From positions 1 to 14,319 of the forward strand of contig JAAZDX010000009.1 of assembly GCA_012512605.1 (NCBI GenBank): DNA of 14,319 nucleotides, in the 5' to 3' direction. Shown here in pieces: positions 1-7,371 of the stretch (positions are counted from its first letter, which is position 1; every line of letters begins with the position of its first letter). Source of the DNA: Bacillota bacterium. GTDB lineage: Bacteria > Bacillota > UBA4882 > UBA10575. Made by a program: the position numbers and the translations under genes. Under the pieces are notes generated by a model. The model did no database searches. It was given only the letters and a program-made list of their open reading frames with translations, and was not told the origin of the DNA.

Positions 1-464
1 ATCGCCGGGTCAATCTCACCCTGCTCCTTCCCGTACTCCAACAGATCTCGGAAAAACTCGGCACTACGGTCTTCGTGTTCACCGTAGATCTCCCGGTACA
101 GTTCTTTATCATTCGCCAGCATCAGGCCGATCGGCAGTAAACGCTGGTTTTCTTTCGCAAAGCGGAACCCGCTCAGATACACCTCACGTAAGAGCTGGAA
201 AAAGCTATACTTGCCTTTATTTTTGACCATATCGCTGTTGATGTACGATAACTTCTTCTCCACCAACAACTGCATCAAGTGTTTATTGAGATCCTTTTTA
301 TACTCAAAATACTGGTAAAAACTGCCGACGGCAATCCCCGCCTGCTCGGCGATGACGGTCACCCGCGCTTGGTGAAAAGGGTGGGTGGCGAACTCATCGA
401 TGGCTGCTTCCATGATCCGTTCGCGTTTCTCTTCTGGTAAATTGAAAAAGGTCGGATTCGGCAT
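1..464 (-). CDS. TetR/AcrR-family transcriptional regulator, N-terminal part (cut by window start)
   Basis: The minus strand reads open from an ATG at 464-462 to the window edge, giving 154 residues with no stop. The start is fixed by a strong ribosome binding site (GGAAGGAGG, just upstream at about 470-478). Residues 10-60 have the TetR pattern: a first helix (ERIMEAAIDEFA), then a helix-turn-helix around 34-55 (VTVIAEQAGIAVGSFYQYF) followed by KKDL. The rest is the helical ligand-binding domain, of which about the last quarter is missing. TetR proteins normally repress their own and a neighbouring gene until a small ligand binds. Here the neighbour is the divergent AEC permease at 707, and a perfect palindrome sits inside the probable tetR promoter. 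The residues VGSFYQYF are the most diagnostic part. The ligand is unknown. Confidence 0.9.
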   Translation of the reverse strand, partial: MPNPTFFNLPEEKRERIMEAAIDEFATHPFHQARVTVIAEQAGIAVGSFYQYFEYKKDLNKHLMQLLVEKKLSYINSDMVKNKGKYSFFQLLREVYLSGFRFAKENQRLLPIGLMLANDKELYREIYGEHEDRSAEFFRDLLEYGKEQGEIDPA

Positions 465-520
465 GGTATCCTCCTTCCGCGAAAAGGCCTCTGTCTAGAA
501 TAAACGAATGTGAATTCATA

Positions 521-549
521 TTCATATGAATGTACATTCATATTGTAAA
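521..549 (-). promoter_or_regulatory. Probable promoter of the TetR gene with embedded palindromic operator
   Basis: On the minus strand a -35 like TTTACA (549-544) and a -10 like TATGAA (526-521) are separated by 17 nt. The spacer is almost exactly filled by a perfect 20-bp palindrome at 524-543 (core GAATGTACATTC). It overlaps a second 12-bp palindrome at 520-531 (ATTCATATGAAT). A perfect dyad in the spacer of a TetR gene's own promoter is the classic position for an autorepressor operator. The palindromes are seen directly; the promoter elements and their function are inferred. Confidence 0.65.
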
Positions 550-706
550 TTATGGTTCCAACCATGTCAAGGGGTATAAAAATATGATCCGAAAACTCCT
601 TTATATAAAATAAAGTTACTTTTCTTTTGTCACTGGCATGATACAATAGATATAAACAAGCAATTATTTTGGTAAATCGCTAAAGTTCACACAAGGAGCA
701 GAAAAT

Positions 707-1621
707 ATGAGTAGCAATGTCGTCATCAACCAAGTTCTCATCCTTTTTGGCATCATGATCATCGGTTTCCTCGCCCGGAAAAAGAATGTTATGACTGCAA
801 CAACCACCAAGGACCTAACCCGTTTGTTACTGAATGTAACCTGCCCGTTAACCATCTTTACCTCTTTTCAATTGGAATACTCCCGATCAATGCTTTACGG
901 TGCTGGCCAAGTTTTTGCGTTTACAATTGTCGTTCATCTCTTTGCCCTCCTCATTGGCCTGGTCATCTTTAACCGCTATCCGGAGCCGGTTAAGCGTGTG
1001 CTCCGTTTCGTAACGATCTTTTCAAACTGCGGTTTTATGGGATTCCCCCTCTTGCAAAGTGTCTATGGAAAAAGCGGCGTTTTTTACGGTTCCTTTTACG
1101 TGATAGGTTTCAACCTCTTCATTTGGACCGTTGGAATTCGGATCTACACCGGCAGGGAAGGTGAATTTTCTTGGAAAAAAGTTTTGGCCAACCCCAACAT
1201 CATTGCGGTCGGCCTCGGCCTGATCACTTTTCTCCATCCAGTTAAACTTCCCATCCCGGCCTACTCCGCAATGGAAATGGTCGGCGGGATGAATACTCCC
1301 TTGTCCATGCTCCTGGTTGGCGCAACCCTAACTGAAGTTTCGCCGGGCGAATTGTTTTCCGGTTGGCCCGTCTATTATGGTTCTTTGGTCCGCCTGATTC
1401 TCATGCCGTTTTTCGCTCTCATTACCACCAGCTTATTGAACTTTTCCCCGCTTTTACAAGGGGTTTGTGTTCTGGTTACGGCAACCCCAGCAGCCGTATT
1501 AACAACGCCTTTTGCCGCCAAGTACAATGGTGATACCCACCTGTCCTCCCGGTTGACCCTTCTTTCCACGGTCTTATCCGTAATCACCCTTCCCTTCTTC
1601 GTTTTCCTTCTTAACAGATAA
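707..1621 (+). CDS. AEC (auxin efflux carrier) family permease
   Basis: This is a 304-residue integral membrane protein of the usual bacterial AEC length. Hydrophobic segments run almost end to end: about 6-22, 41-56, 67-88, 100-117, 125-143, 162-176, 196-208, 222-243, 248-268 and 284-302, consistent with two five-helix halves. The AEC signature FSNCGFMGFP lies at residues 105-114. NPNII at 162-166 begins the second half, and TPLSMLLVG (197-205) is also family-typical. Members move organic anions such as malate or other carboxylates; the substrate here cannot be told. The ATG follows AAGGAG (693-698) with an 8-nt gap. A weak promoter candidate is TTGTCA (627-632), 18 nt, TATAAA (651-656). Divergence from the TetR gene suggests ligand-controlled expression. 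Confidence 0.9.
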   Translation: MSSNVVINQVLILFGIMIIGFLARKKNVMTATTTKDLTRLLLNVTCPLTIFTSFQLEYSRSMLYGAGQVFAFTIVVHLFALLIGLVIFNRYPEPVKRVLRFVTIFSNCGFMGFPLLQSVYGKSGVFYGSFYVIGFNLFIWTVGIRIYTGREGEFSWKKVLANPNIIAVGLGLITFLHPVKLPIPAYSAMEMVGGMNTPLSMLLVGATLTEVSPGELFSGWPVYYGSLVRLILMPFFALITTSLLNFSPLLQGVCVLVTATPAAVLTTPFAAKYNGDTHLSSRLTLLSTVLSVITLPFFVFLLNR

Positions 1622-1640
1622 ACCAGGTCCATTAAAAGAG

Positions 1641-1670
1641 CAAGCGGTTGGTTTAAAAACCAACCGCTTG
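1641..1670. terminator. Bidirectional hairpin terminator between convergent genes
   Basis: A perfect 14-bp stem (1641-1654 with 1657-1670, beginning CAAGCGGTTGG) is closed by a very short loop. It lies 20 nt after the AEC permease stop and about 40 nt past the end of the convergent araD. T-rich sequence follows on both strands but there is no long T tract, so it could act as a terminator for both transcripts or as a transcript-end protector. Confidence 0.7.
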
Positions 1671-1707
1671 TGTTAAAGTATTTACTTACAACTGCCCCGA
1701 AACGGGT

Positions 1708-2409
1708 TTAGTCACTGCTGGTCGCTTGCCCGTAATACGCTCCGGCCCCATGCTTGCGGAGATAATGTTTGTCTAAAAGTTCTTGGCTAATTGCCGACAC
1801 CGACCCATTCAGCACGACAGTGGAGAAAGCAATCTTTGCGATCTCCTCCAAGACCACACTATTGTGGACCGCCGTAGCCGGATCTTTCCCCCATGTGAAG
1901 GGGCCGTGATTAGCTACTAAAACTCCGGGGAAATCCCGGTAGTTCTGCTTGGAAAACCGCTCAACAATCACCTTACCCGTATTCAACTCGTATTCATCCT
2001 TAATCTCCGCTGGCGTTAGCCGCCGGGTACAGGGCACCTCTCCGTAAAAATAATCGGCATGAGTCGTCCCCAAGCAGGGAATCCCCTTCTCGGCTTGCGC
2101 CCATGCGGTCGCCCAAGGCGAATGGGTGTGGACGACGCCCCCGATCTCCGGGAAATTCTGGTATAGATACAAGTGGGTCGGTGTATCGGAAGAAGGTTTC
2201 AGGTTCCCCTCGACCACTTTCCCCTCAAAATCCACCACCACCATCTGCTCAGCGGTTAAGTCTTCATACGGTACGCCACTGGGCTTAATGACTACTAACC
2301 CCTTTTCCCGGTCGATCCCACTGACATTTCCCCAAGTGTAAATGATGAGATTCCGGTTTTTCAGCTCAAGATTAGCGGCCAGTACTTCTTCTTTTAATGC
2401 GGTAAGCAT
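1708..2409 (-). CDS. araD: L-ribulose-5-phosphate 4-epimerase
   Basis: This is a zinc-dependent class II aldolase-family enzyme that converts L-ribulose-5-phosphate to D-xylulose-5-phosphate, the last step of bacterial L-arabinose catabolism. The protein is 233 residues, close to the 231 of E. coli AraD. The metal site is visible as HTH at 94-96 and NHGPF with H168. D75 in SSDTPTH and D119 in HADYF match other active-site positions, and Y225/Y226 near the C terminus match the catalytic tyrosine region. The N-terminal GNVSG (27-31) and KPSG (42-45) phosphate-binding loops are also present. A longer reading begins at 2529, but the ATG at 2409 was chosen because a G-rich ribosome binding site (GGGGGTGG) precedes it and known AraD proteins start there. 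It is the last gene of the arabinose operon, 167 nt after the kinase. Confidence 0.95.
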   Translation of the reverse strand: MLTALKEEVLAANLELKNRNLIIYTWGNVSGIDREKGLVVIKPSGVPYEDLTAEQMVVVDFEGKVVEGNLKPSSDTPTHLYLYQNFPEIGGVVHTHSPWATAWAQAEKGIPCLGTTHADYFYGEVPCTRRLTPAEIKDEYELNTGKVIVERFSKQNYRDFPGVLVANHGPFTWGKDPATAVHNSVVLEEIAKIAFSTVVLNGSVSAISQELLDKHYLRKHGAGAYYGQATSSD

Positions 2410-2499
2410 AAAACCACCCCCATGAGCTATTCTATAACCCTCGTTCGGTCTCTTCCCTAAATAAACCCGGTTTCCAATATTTTCTGGACCAAAGGATAA

Positions 2500-2522
2500 A
2501 TCCCGGCGGCCACCGCCGGGAT
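2500..2522 (-). promoter_or_regulatory. GC-rich intercistronic hairpin between kinase and araD
   Basis: A perfect 10-bp stem (2500-2509 with 2513-2522, ATCCCGGCGG) with a 3-nt loop lies in the 167-nt gap between the kinase stop and araD. On the minus transcript it is followed by TTTATCC, too few Ts for efficient termination. It may attenuate araD expression or protect the upstream message from 3' decay. Confidence 0.5.
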
Positions 2523-2576
2523 CAGGCAAGCTATCGACTCCACCGCCAATTCCGCCGTTTCCTGGGGTCAGGACCT

Positions 2577-4175
2577 TTATTTAAAGTTTTCAACCGCGGC
2601 CTTTTCAAGCTTTAGACCGTCCTTAAAGCGCTGTAGAAACTGGTTAAAGCCTTCGATATCTTCTGCTTTGGGTTCTACTATGTCTACACCTTCTTTGGCA
2701 AATACTTTTTGGTCAAGATAAGCCTCAAAGGTCTCGTTGCTTGTTTTGTTCTTCATATAGGCCGCCAGGAGAGCAATGCCCCAAGCCCCGCCTTCACCGG
2801 CGGATTCCATAACCGCAACCGGAACGTTCAGTGCCCCCGCCATTAACTGCTGCGCGACTCCCTTTGTTTTGAAGAGACCGCCATGCCCCAAAAGCTTATC
2901 TAAACGTACTTGTTCGTTTTGGGTTAGGATATCCATGCCGATTCTTAAAGTGCCCATTGCCGAAAAGAGCATGGTACGCATGAAGTTACCCAGGTTAAAA
3001 TTGCTGTTTTCTTTCCGGACAAACAAAGGACGCCCTTCTTCGAACCCGGTGATATGTTCCCCGGAGACATAGTTATAGGCCAGAAGATTGCCGCCATCCG
3101 GGTCCGCAGATAACGCTTTGTTATACAACATGGAATAAAGATCGCCTTTGGACGGTTTATGCCCCATATTTTCCAAGATTTCCGCAAACATTTTTACCCA
3201 ATCATCAATATCGGAAGAACAGTTGTTGCAATGCACCATGGCAACAGGTTTACCAGTAGGAGTGGTAACCAGGTCGATTTCTGGGTAGACCTTTGATAAT
3301 TCTTTTTCCAAGACGATCATGGCAAAGATCGAGGTTCCCGCCGAAACATTGCCGGTGCGTGGGGCGACACTATTGGTGGCAACCATCCCCGTGCCGGCGT
3401 CCCCTTCAGGCGGGCATAGGGGAATACCCGGTTGTAAGGTGCCTGTTGGATCAAGTAGTTTTGCCCCCTCTGCACTTAAGGAACCGGCATTATCGCCCGC
3501 ATTTAGTACTTTGGGCAGAATATTCTCCAGTTTCCAGCTGTAGTTTTTATCGGCAATCAGCTGTTCAAACTGGCGTAACATCCGCGGGTTATAATCATTT
3601 ATACTGCTATCGATGGGGAACATCCCCGACGCTTCGCCCACACCCAGAACCTTTTCTCCGGTGAGCTGCCAATGCACATAACCGGCAAGCGTGGTTATAA
3701 AGGCAATGTCTTTAACATGCTCTTCACCGTTGAGAATCGCCTGATAAAGATGGGCAATACTCCAGCGCTGGGGTATGTTGAAGTCGAATTCTTTCCGCAA
3801 AAGCTCAGCCGCTTGGCCGGTGATGGTATTACGCCAGGTGCGGAAAGGCACTAACAGTTGACCGTTTTGATCAAAAACAAGATAGCCGTGCATCATGCCG
3901 GAAAAACCTAAAGCCCCGATCCGGGTGAGCTTCACATCATATTGCCGCAAAACATTCGCCGCCAAGTCCTGATAACAGCTTTGCAGCCCCGCCCATACAT
4001 CCTCAAGGCTGTATGTCCAGATGCCATTTTCCAGTTTGTTTTCCCAAGTATGTGACCCGGAGGCAAGAGGAGTATGGTCCTCCCCGATGAGCACTGCTTT
4101 TATTCTTGTTGAGCCAAACTCAATGCCTAGTGTCGTCTGCCCGCTGTCAATCATTGATTTAACGTTACTGTCCAC
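2577..4175 (-). CDS. FGGY-family carbohydrate kinase, probable L-ribulokinase (AraK/AraB-like)
   Basis: This is a cytoplasmic ATP-dependent sugar kinase of 532 residues. In this operon it most likely phosphorylates L-ribulose, linking the isomerase to AraD. FGGY landmarks appear in order: [13 protein letters not shown] (17-29, ATP phosphate loop 1), GFSGMMHG (90-97), PEGDAGTG (256-263) with D259 the expected catalytic base, NVSAGTS (276-282, phosphate loop 2), GHGGLF (430-435) and [12 protein letters not shown] (458-469, adenosine binding). It resembles the clostridial non-classical ribulokinases more than E. coli AraB, so no gene symbol is assigned. The start is a GTG at 4175, 8 nt after AGGAGGG (4190-4184); an ATG seven codons inside lacks such a site. 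It is flanked by the isomerase 129 nt upstream and araD downstream. Xylulokinase-like activity cannot be excluded by sequence alone. Confidence 0.85.
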   Translation of the reverse strand: MDSNVKSMIDSGQTTLGIEFGSTRIKAVLIGEDHTPLASGSHTWENKLENGIWTYSLEDVWAGLQSCYQDLAANVLRQYDVKLTRIGALGFSGMMHGYLVFDQNGQLLVPFRTWRNTITGQAAELLRKEFDFNIPQRWSIAHLYQAILNGEEHVKDIAFITTLAGYVHWQLTGEKVLGVGEASGMFPIDSSINDYNPRMLRQFEQLIADKNYSWKLENILPKVLNAGDNAGSLSAEGAKLLDPTGTLQPGIPLCPPEGDAGTGMVATNSVAPRTGNVSAGTSIFAMIVLEKELSKVYPEIDLVTTPTGKPVAMVHCNNCSSDIDDWVKMFAEILENMGHKPSKGDLYSMLYNKALSADPDGGNLLAYNYVSGEHITGFEEGRPLFVRKENSNFNLGNFMRTMLFSAMGTLRIGMDILTQNEQVRLDKLLGHGGLFKTKGVAQQLMAGALNVPVAVMESAGEGGAWGIALLAAYMKNKTSNETFEAYLDQKVFAKEGVDIVEPKAEDIEGFNQFLQRFKDGLKLEKAAVENFK

Positions 4176-4206
4176 CTACTTATCCCTCCTAACTTTTTTA
4201 GTAACA

Positions 4207-4275
4207 TTGTGGCGGTCTTCTACTCTCCAATAAGGTAATCAACAATTACTCTAAGCCCCACAATCGCCGCCACAA
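4207..4275 (-). repeat. Long-range inverted repeat in the isomerase-kinase spacer
   Basis: TTGTGGCGG (4207-4215) pairs perfectly with CCGCCACAA (4267-4275). The 51-nt interval contains a smaller dyad (GTAAT at 4235-4239 with ATTAC at 4245-4249). The transcribed spacer could fold into a closed multi-part structure just ahead of the kinase ribosome binding site. A role in message processing or stability is inferred. Confidence 0.45.
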
Positions 4276-4304
4276 CTTTCTTTTAAAAGCTTAATTCTCA
4301 GGTT

Positions 4305-5708
4305 TTAACGGTGGTAGTAGATCTGCCAGTTAAGATACTTGGTGAAGGCTTCATTAATGATCTCGCCAACTCCACCGGGGCAGATTGCCACATGGTGCTC
4401 AAAGCCGTTCTCACAGATGTAACGCAACAGGTCTTGCATTTGGGGAACTTTCATAACGCCATAGCCGCCAAAGGTATCCAGTGCTTCATCGGTGATTTCT
4501 CCTTCACCGACGTAGGCCTTGATTTGTCCGCTGAGATCATCCGTTGATACCCGGCAGTAAGTGGCTTTGGTCGGCTGCATCCGCCCAGTAATTGTTCCAA
4601 AGGTGTTCTCTTTACCAACCGTCCCGGCGATAATGGCTTGGTAATCCATTTTTCCCTCATTACCGAAGATATCCTGGGGCAGATTACTACAATGGAAAAG
4701 CACACATTTGTTTGGATCCCCGCCGAAATTGTTATTCCAATCCAATAAAGCACTGGGACGTTCCGAGGCAAGCGTCAAGGCATACATACCAATCAACCCC
4801 GTGATATCCGCCTCACAAGCACTGGGGTTCTTACGGTTGGAGAGCATGCTCATAATCGCACAGGGCACAACCCCGAAATATTCTTCCAAAGCCGTCCAGC
4901 ATTGAATGGCCGTTCCGTCCCACTCGTGTTCTTCAATAAAACGATTAAGGACAACGGCGAATTTCGCCATCTTGATTAGGGCTTCCGCACTAATCCCGGC
5001 TGTGGAAGCGTACCCTTTGATTGCCTCTACTTGCTCTTTGACCGCCGGTTCATCGTCCTTGAGGCGGCCAATTTGACCAAGAATCTCAGAGAGATCGAAA
5101 GGCTCGACCGCAATCCCGTTGTGTTCCAAAATCTTCTCGCTATAACGTACCGTGGTAAAGTTCACCGGACGAATCCCAATCTGCCCGAAACGGGCTCTCC
5201 GCAAACCGTTGACGACACGGCAAACGCCGACAAATTTTTGGATATCCGCTTTGAAGCTTGCTTCCTCAGGAGCAACGGTATGTAACTGGGTCAGGCTGTA
5301 GGGGATGTTATACTGTCTTAAGTTGTTACAAGCCGACATCTTGCCACAGAAGCTGTCCCGTCTTTTATCGATGGACATCGCTGTGGTCTCATCGGGGAAG
5401 GCATGCACTAAAACCGGAACCTTAAGTCCGGAAAGGCGAATCGAATCCGCCACACCCCGTTCATCACCGAAATTTGGTAAAGTCACCAAAATACCGTCGA
5501 TCTTATCGGCATTGGCTTTAAACAAAGCCGCACATTTCTTCGCTTCTTCATAAGTTTCAACCGTCCCGTACGGAGTATCCTCCGGGGAAAGACATACTAC
5601 GTCAATCCCTAACTCGCCCAAAACCTTAAGTACCCTTTTCCGTCCTTCCTCCGCAAGCTCTGATGGGAAAAAATTACGGTTACCGACAATCATTCCTAAA
5701 GTTGCCAT
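4305..5708 (-). CDS. L-fucose/L-arabinose isomerase-family protein (FucI/AraA fold), probable L-arabinose isomerase
   Basis: This is a cytoplasmic metal-dependent aldose-ketose isomerase of 467 residues. It is not the classical AraA sequence but belongs to the related FucI-like group. Likely metal and acid-base residues are E299 (ACEADITG), D323 (LLDWNNNFG), H339 (LFHCSN) and the histidines at 438-439 (FEHHVAI), by analogy with the Glu/Asp/His set of fucose isomerase. The N-terminal half is Rossmann-like (MATLGMIVGNRN; DGILVTLPNFGDE at 71-83). The operon context (AraR control, kinase, AraD) argues for L-arabinose to L-ribulose. The reading frame can be extended to a TTG at 5858, but the ATG at 5708 has AGGAGG (5724-5719) 10 nt upstream and begins with the family-typical strand. 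L-fucose or D-arabinose isomerisation is the alternative. Confidence 0.85.
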   Translation of the reverse strand: MATLGMIVGNRNFFPSELAEEGRKRVLKVLGELGIDVVCLSPEDTPYGTVETYEEAKKCAALFKANADKIDGILVTLPNFGDERGVADSIRLSGLKVPVLVHAFPDETTAMSIDKRRDSFCGKMSACNNLRQYNIPYSLTQLHTVAPEEASFKADIQKFVGVCRVVNGLRRARFGQIGIRPVNFTTVRYSEKILEHNGIAVEPFDLSEILGQIGRLKDDEPAVKEQVEAIKGYASTAGISAEALIKMAKFAVVLNRFIEEHEWDGTAIQCWTALEEYFGVVPCAIMSMLSNRKNPSACEADITGLIGMYALTLASERPSALLDWNNNFGGDPNKCVLFHCSNLPQDIFGNEGKMDYQAIIAGTVGKENTFGTITGRMQPTKATYCRVSTDDLSGQIKAYVGEGEITDEALDTFGGYGVMKVPQMQDLLRYICENGFEHHVAICPGGVGEIINEAFTKYLNWQIYYHR

Positions 5709-5712
5709 CTTT

Positions 5713-5796
5713 TTATAGCCTCCTGTCCTTAAAGTTTCTAGATGTTTTTTCGCCAATAGAGAACCGTTTTCTTGCTGTCGCACCCGCGCCCAGCAT
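5713..5796 (-). CDS. Possible 27-codon leader peptide upstream of the isomerase gene
   Basis: In the leader of the arabinose operon an ATG (5796-5794) follows GAAAGGAGGGG almost directly. It opens a 27-codon frame ending in a TAA at 5715-5713, which lies between the isomerase ribosome binding site and its ATG. The product would be very basic (ends FKDRRL). A hairpin (CAGCAT at 5821-5826 against 5791-5796) would hide its start. The gap between AGGAGG and ATG is too short to be ideal, so this could be chance. Confidence 0.2.
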   Translation of the reverse strand: MLGAGATARKRFSIGEKTSRNFKDRRL

Positions 5797-5985
5797 CCCC
5801 TCCTTTCTAGTCGGAAAACTATGCTGTCCTTGTCCCGATACTGAAACACCGCTAGCAACGACCAGCTACTGCCTACCTCTGCGGCTTATCACCCATTTGG
5901 CTACGATCTTTCGTTTTTTCAAGAAAAATGTGCAAGACCGCCGGCGTCGGCTATTACTTAATAACGCTTAGTAATGTCTAAACCA

Positions 5986-6001
5986 ACTTGTCCGTACAAG
6001 T
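5986..6001. promoter_or_regulatory. AraR operator (AraR box)
   Basis: The 16-bp near-palindrome ACTTGTCCGTACAAGT closely resembles the Bacillus AraR operator (TTGTnCGnACAA core), with one base breaking perfect symmetry. It begins right after the -10 of the isomerase promoter and so covers the transcription start, where a bound repressor would block initiation. AraR itself is encoded 150 nt upstream. L-arabinose binding to AraR is known to release it. Confidence 0.85.
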
Positions 6002-6009
6002 AGGGGTAA

Positions 6010-6037
6010 ATAATACTGGCATTTAACATACAACCAA
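6010..6037 (-). promoter_or_regulatory. Probable sigma-A promoter of the arabinose catabolic operon
   Basis: On the minus strand, -35 TTGGTT (6037-6032), a 16-nt spacer and -10 TATTAT (6015-6010, five of six matches) are followed immediately by the AraR box. Transcription would start near 6003 and run through isomerase, kinase and araD. Confidence 0.65.
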
Positions 6038-6110
6038 TGCATAATTTCCCTTAACTGTCGATCGTCGTATGAATGCCATCAGCGTAATTTCCTGTTGTTA
6101 ATTTTCACTA

Positions 6111-6126
6111 AGTTGTGCAGACAGCT
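6111..6126. promoter_or_regulatory. Possible second, degenerate AraR box
   Basis: AGTTGTGCAGACAGCT keeps the TGT...ACA spacing and outer AG/CT bases of an AraR box but has mismatches. It lies about 125 bp upstream of the strong box, near the 3' end of araR. AraR is known to bind paired boxes cooperatively with looping, so this could be a helper site. Confidence 0.3.
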
Positions 6127-6152
6127 TAATATATTAATACCGCTTTCTTAAC

Positions 6153-7265
6153 CTAATTCCTTCTTTCAATACGTCCTTTTTCCGGCTTTTTCTTCCGGGC
6201 GCAGGAGGCTCGGAGAACCAACTGGGGTCGGTAAATATGCCGCGGTTTATACACTTTATTATCTAACATATCCAGAATCAAACGTGCCGCTTGGCGGCCC
6301 ATGGCTACTTTAGGATGCTCAATCCCGCTTAATTTAACTTCCGAAGCCACCGCTAAACTTGAATCATCGAAACTGATCAGGGAAAAATCTTCCGGAACCT
6401 TAATCCCTTCCTCCCTCAATGCTTCAAGCACGAATAAGGCGACCTGGTCATTATAGCAGACCATCCCGGTCGGTGGCGGTGTTTGTTGCAATAAATTACG
6501 GGTAAATTGGTCGGGATAGGAATAAAGTTCTTCCGTTTCATAGGCCCCAATCAATTCGGGGATCGGTTCAAGCCCATAGTCCTGCAGAGCTTTTAAAAAC
6601 CCGATTCGACGTTTCAGCCCTTGTAAATCATCGGCTTTAAAAAGACCAGCAATCCGCCGGTGTCCAAGCTGGATCAGATGTTGGGTCGCCAGATAACCAC
6701 CCTTTTCGTCATCCATGATAATATAAGCCGGGTCCAATTCCGGGTAGTAGGCATGTAGCATCAAGTAGGGTATCCCCCGGCTTTCCAATTCCCGATAGTA
6801 AACAAGATTTCCATTCTCCCGGGCACTTTGCGTCGGTTCAATAATTAAGCCGGCAATTTTTTGTTGTAACAAGTTTTCTAAACAGGTGGCTTCCTTGCTT
6901 TTCGCGTTCCCGGTCGACGCCAGAAGAAGCAGGCAACCAGCTGCGCTAAGCACCTCTTCGATCCCCCTGATGACGGCGGGGAAAATATACTCCGAGATAT
7001 AAGTAGTCACGACCGCAACCGTTTGCCCTTTGGCCGCCGCCGGGTAAGCACAGAAAGTTCCCCTTCCTTGCTCCCGGAAGATCAAACCTTCGCTTTCTAA
7101 ATCATCCAAAGCCTTCCGTACCGTATGGCGGCTGATCTTAAACTGGTCCGCTAGCATATATTCGGAAGGCAGTTGATTCCCAGGGGTGATTGCTCCCCGT
7201 TTCATCTGCTCTTTCAGGTATTCCTTTAAACGATAATACTTTGGCACAGAACTGTTTCGGTCCAA
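6153..7265 (-). CDS. araR: Arabinose operon transcriptional repressor AraR (GntR-type DNA-binding domain, LacI-type sensor domain)
   Basis: The 370-residue regulator has a GntR winged helix-turn-helix at about residues 7-72 (LPSEYMLADQFKISRHTVRK) joined to a LacI/GalR periplasmic-binding-like sensor domain from about 82 to 355. Stretches such as TTYISEYIFP, IRGIE, LFKADDLQG and CYNDQVAL match what is known of Bacillus subtilis AraR, which binds L-arabinose and represses arabinose genes. It is transcribed in the same direction as the operon it would control, with the operator in the 444-nt gap downstream. The start is a TTG at 7265, just after an in-frame TGA. The ribosome binding site (GGTGA) is weak, and a GTG six codons in (7247) aligns better with known AraR N termini, so the exact start is uncertain. 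The basic C-terminal tail is somewhat longer than usual. Confidence 0.93.
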   Translation of the reverse strand: MDRNSSVPKYYRLKEYLKEQMKRGAITPGNQLPSEYMLADQFKISRHTVRKALDDLESEGLIFREQGRGTFCAYPAAAKGQTVAVVTTYISEYIFPAVIRGIEEVLSAAGCLLLLASTGNAKSKEATCLENLLQQKIAGLIIEPTQSARENGNLVYYRELESRGIPYLMLHAYYPELDPAYIIMDDEKGGYLATQHLIQLGHRRIAGLFKADDLQGLKRRIGFLKALQDYGLEPIPELIGAYETEELYSYPDQFTRNLLQQTPPPTGMVCYNDQVALFVLEALREEGIKVPEDFSLISFDDSSLAVASEVKLSGIEHPKVAMGRQAARLILDMLDNKVYKPRHIYRPQLVLRASCARKKKPEKGRIERRN

Positions 7266-7371
7266 ATTTCTTCACCACTTGTTCCTTATCGAGATAGTCA
7301 CTTTCCCGGTTTTAATATCATCCTTGTTTACCACGACACTATGGTCAGCCGTCTCCCACCAACGTTTAGAG

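Larger units (their letters stand above)
5709..6002 (-). promoter_or_regulatory. Long untranslated leader of the arabinose operon
   Basis: From the inferred transcription start near 6003 to the isomerase ATG at 5708 is about 290 nt, unusually long. On the minus strand it contains several short dyads: GCCG/CGGC near 5940-5955, TTTTTC/GAAAAA near 5915-5930, and CAGCAT/ATGCTG at 5791-5826. No known riboswitch consensus was recognised. No gene other than the doubtful leader peptide is seen. Confidence 0.4.

Noticed and set aside
2410..2529. N-terminal extension of AraD to a start at 2529
   Set aside because: The extra 40 residues are not typical of AraD, contain the hairpin sequence, and the ATG at 2409 has its own ribosome binding site and matches family length.
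5709..5858. N-terminal extension of the isomerase to a TTG at 5858
   Set aside because: The start at 5708 has an AGGAGG at good spacing and begins with the conserved first strand; the extension is read through leader sequence.
5663..5971. 102-residue plus-strand open frame over the leader
   Set aside because: It overlaps the isomerase start and leader antisense, has no ribosome binding site and no recognisable protein character.
5709..6002. Known riboswitch in the arabinose leader
   Set aside because: Compared by memory with c-di-GMP, c-di-AMP, cobalamin, lysine, SAM, THF and T-box consensus patterns; only scattered words agree, so no class is called.
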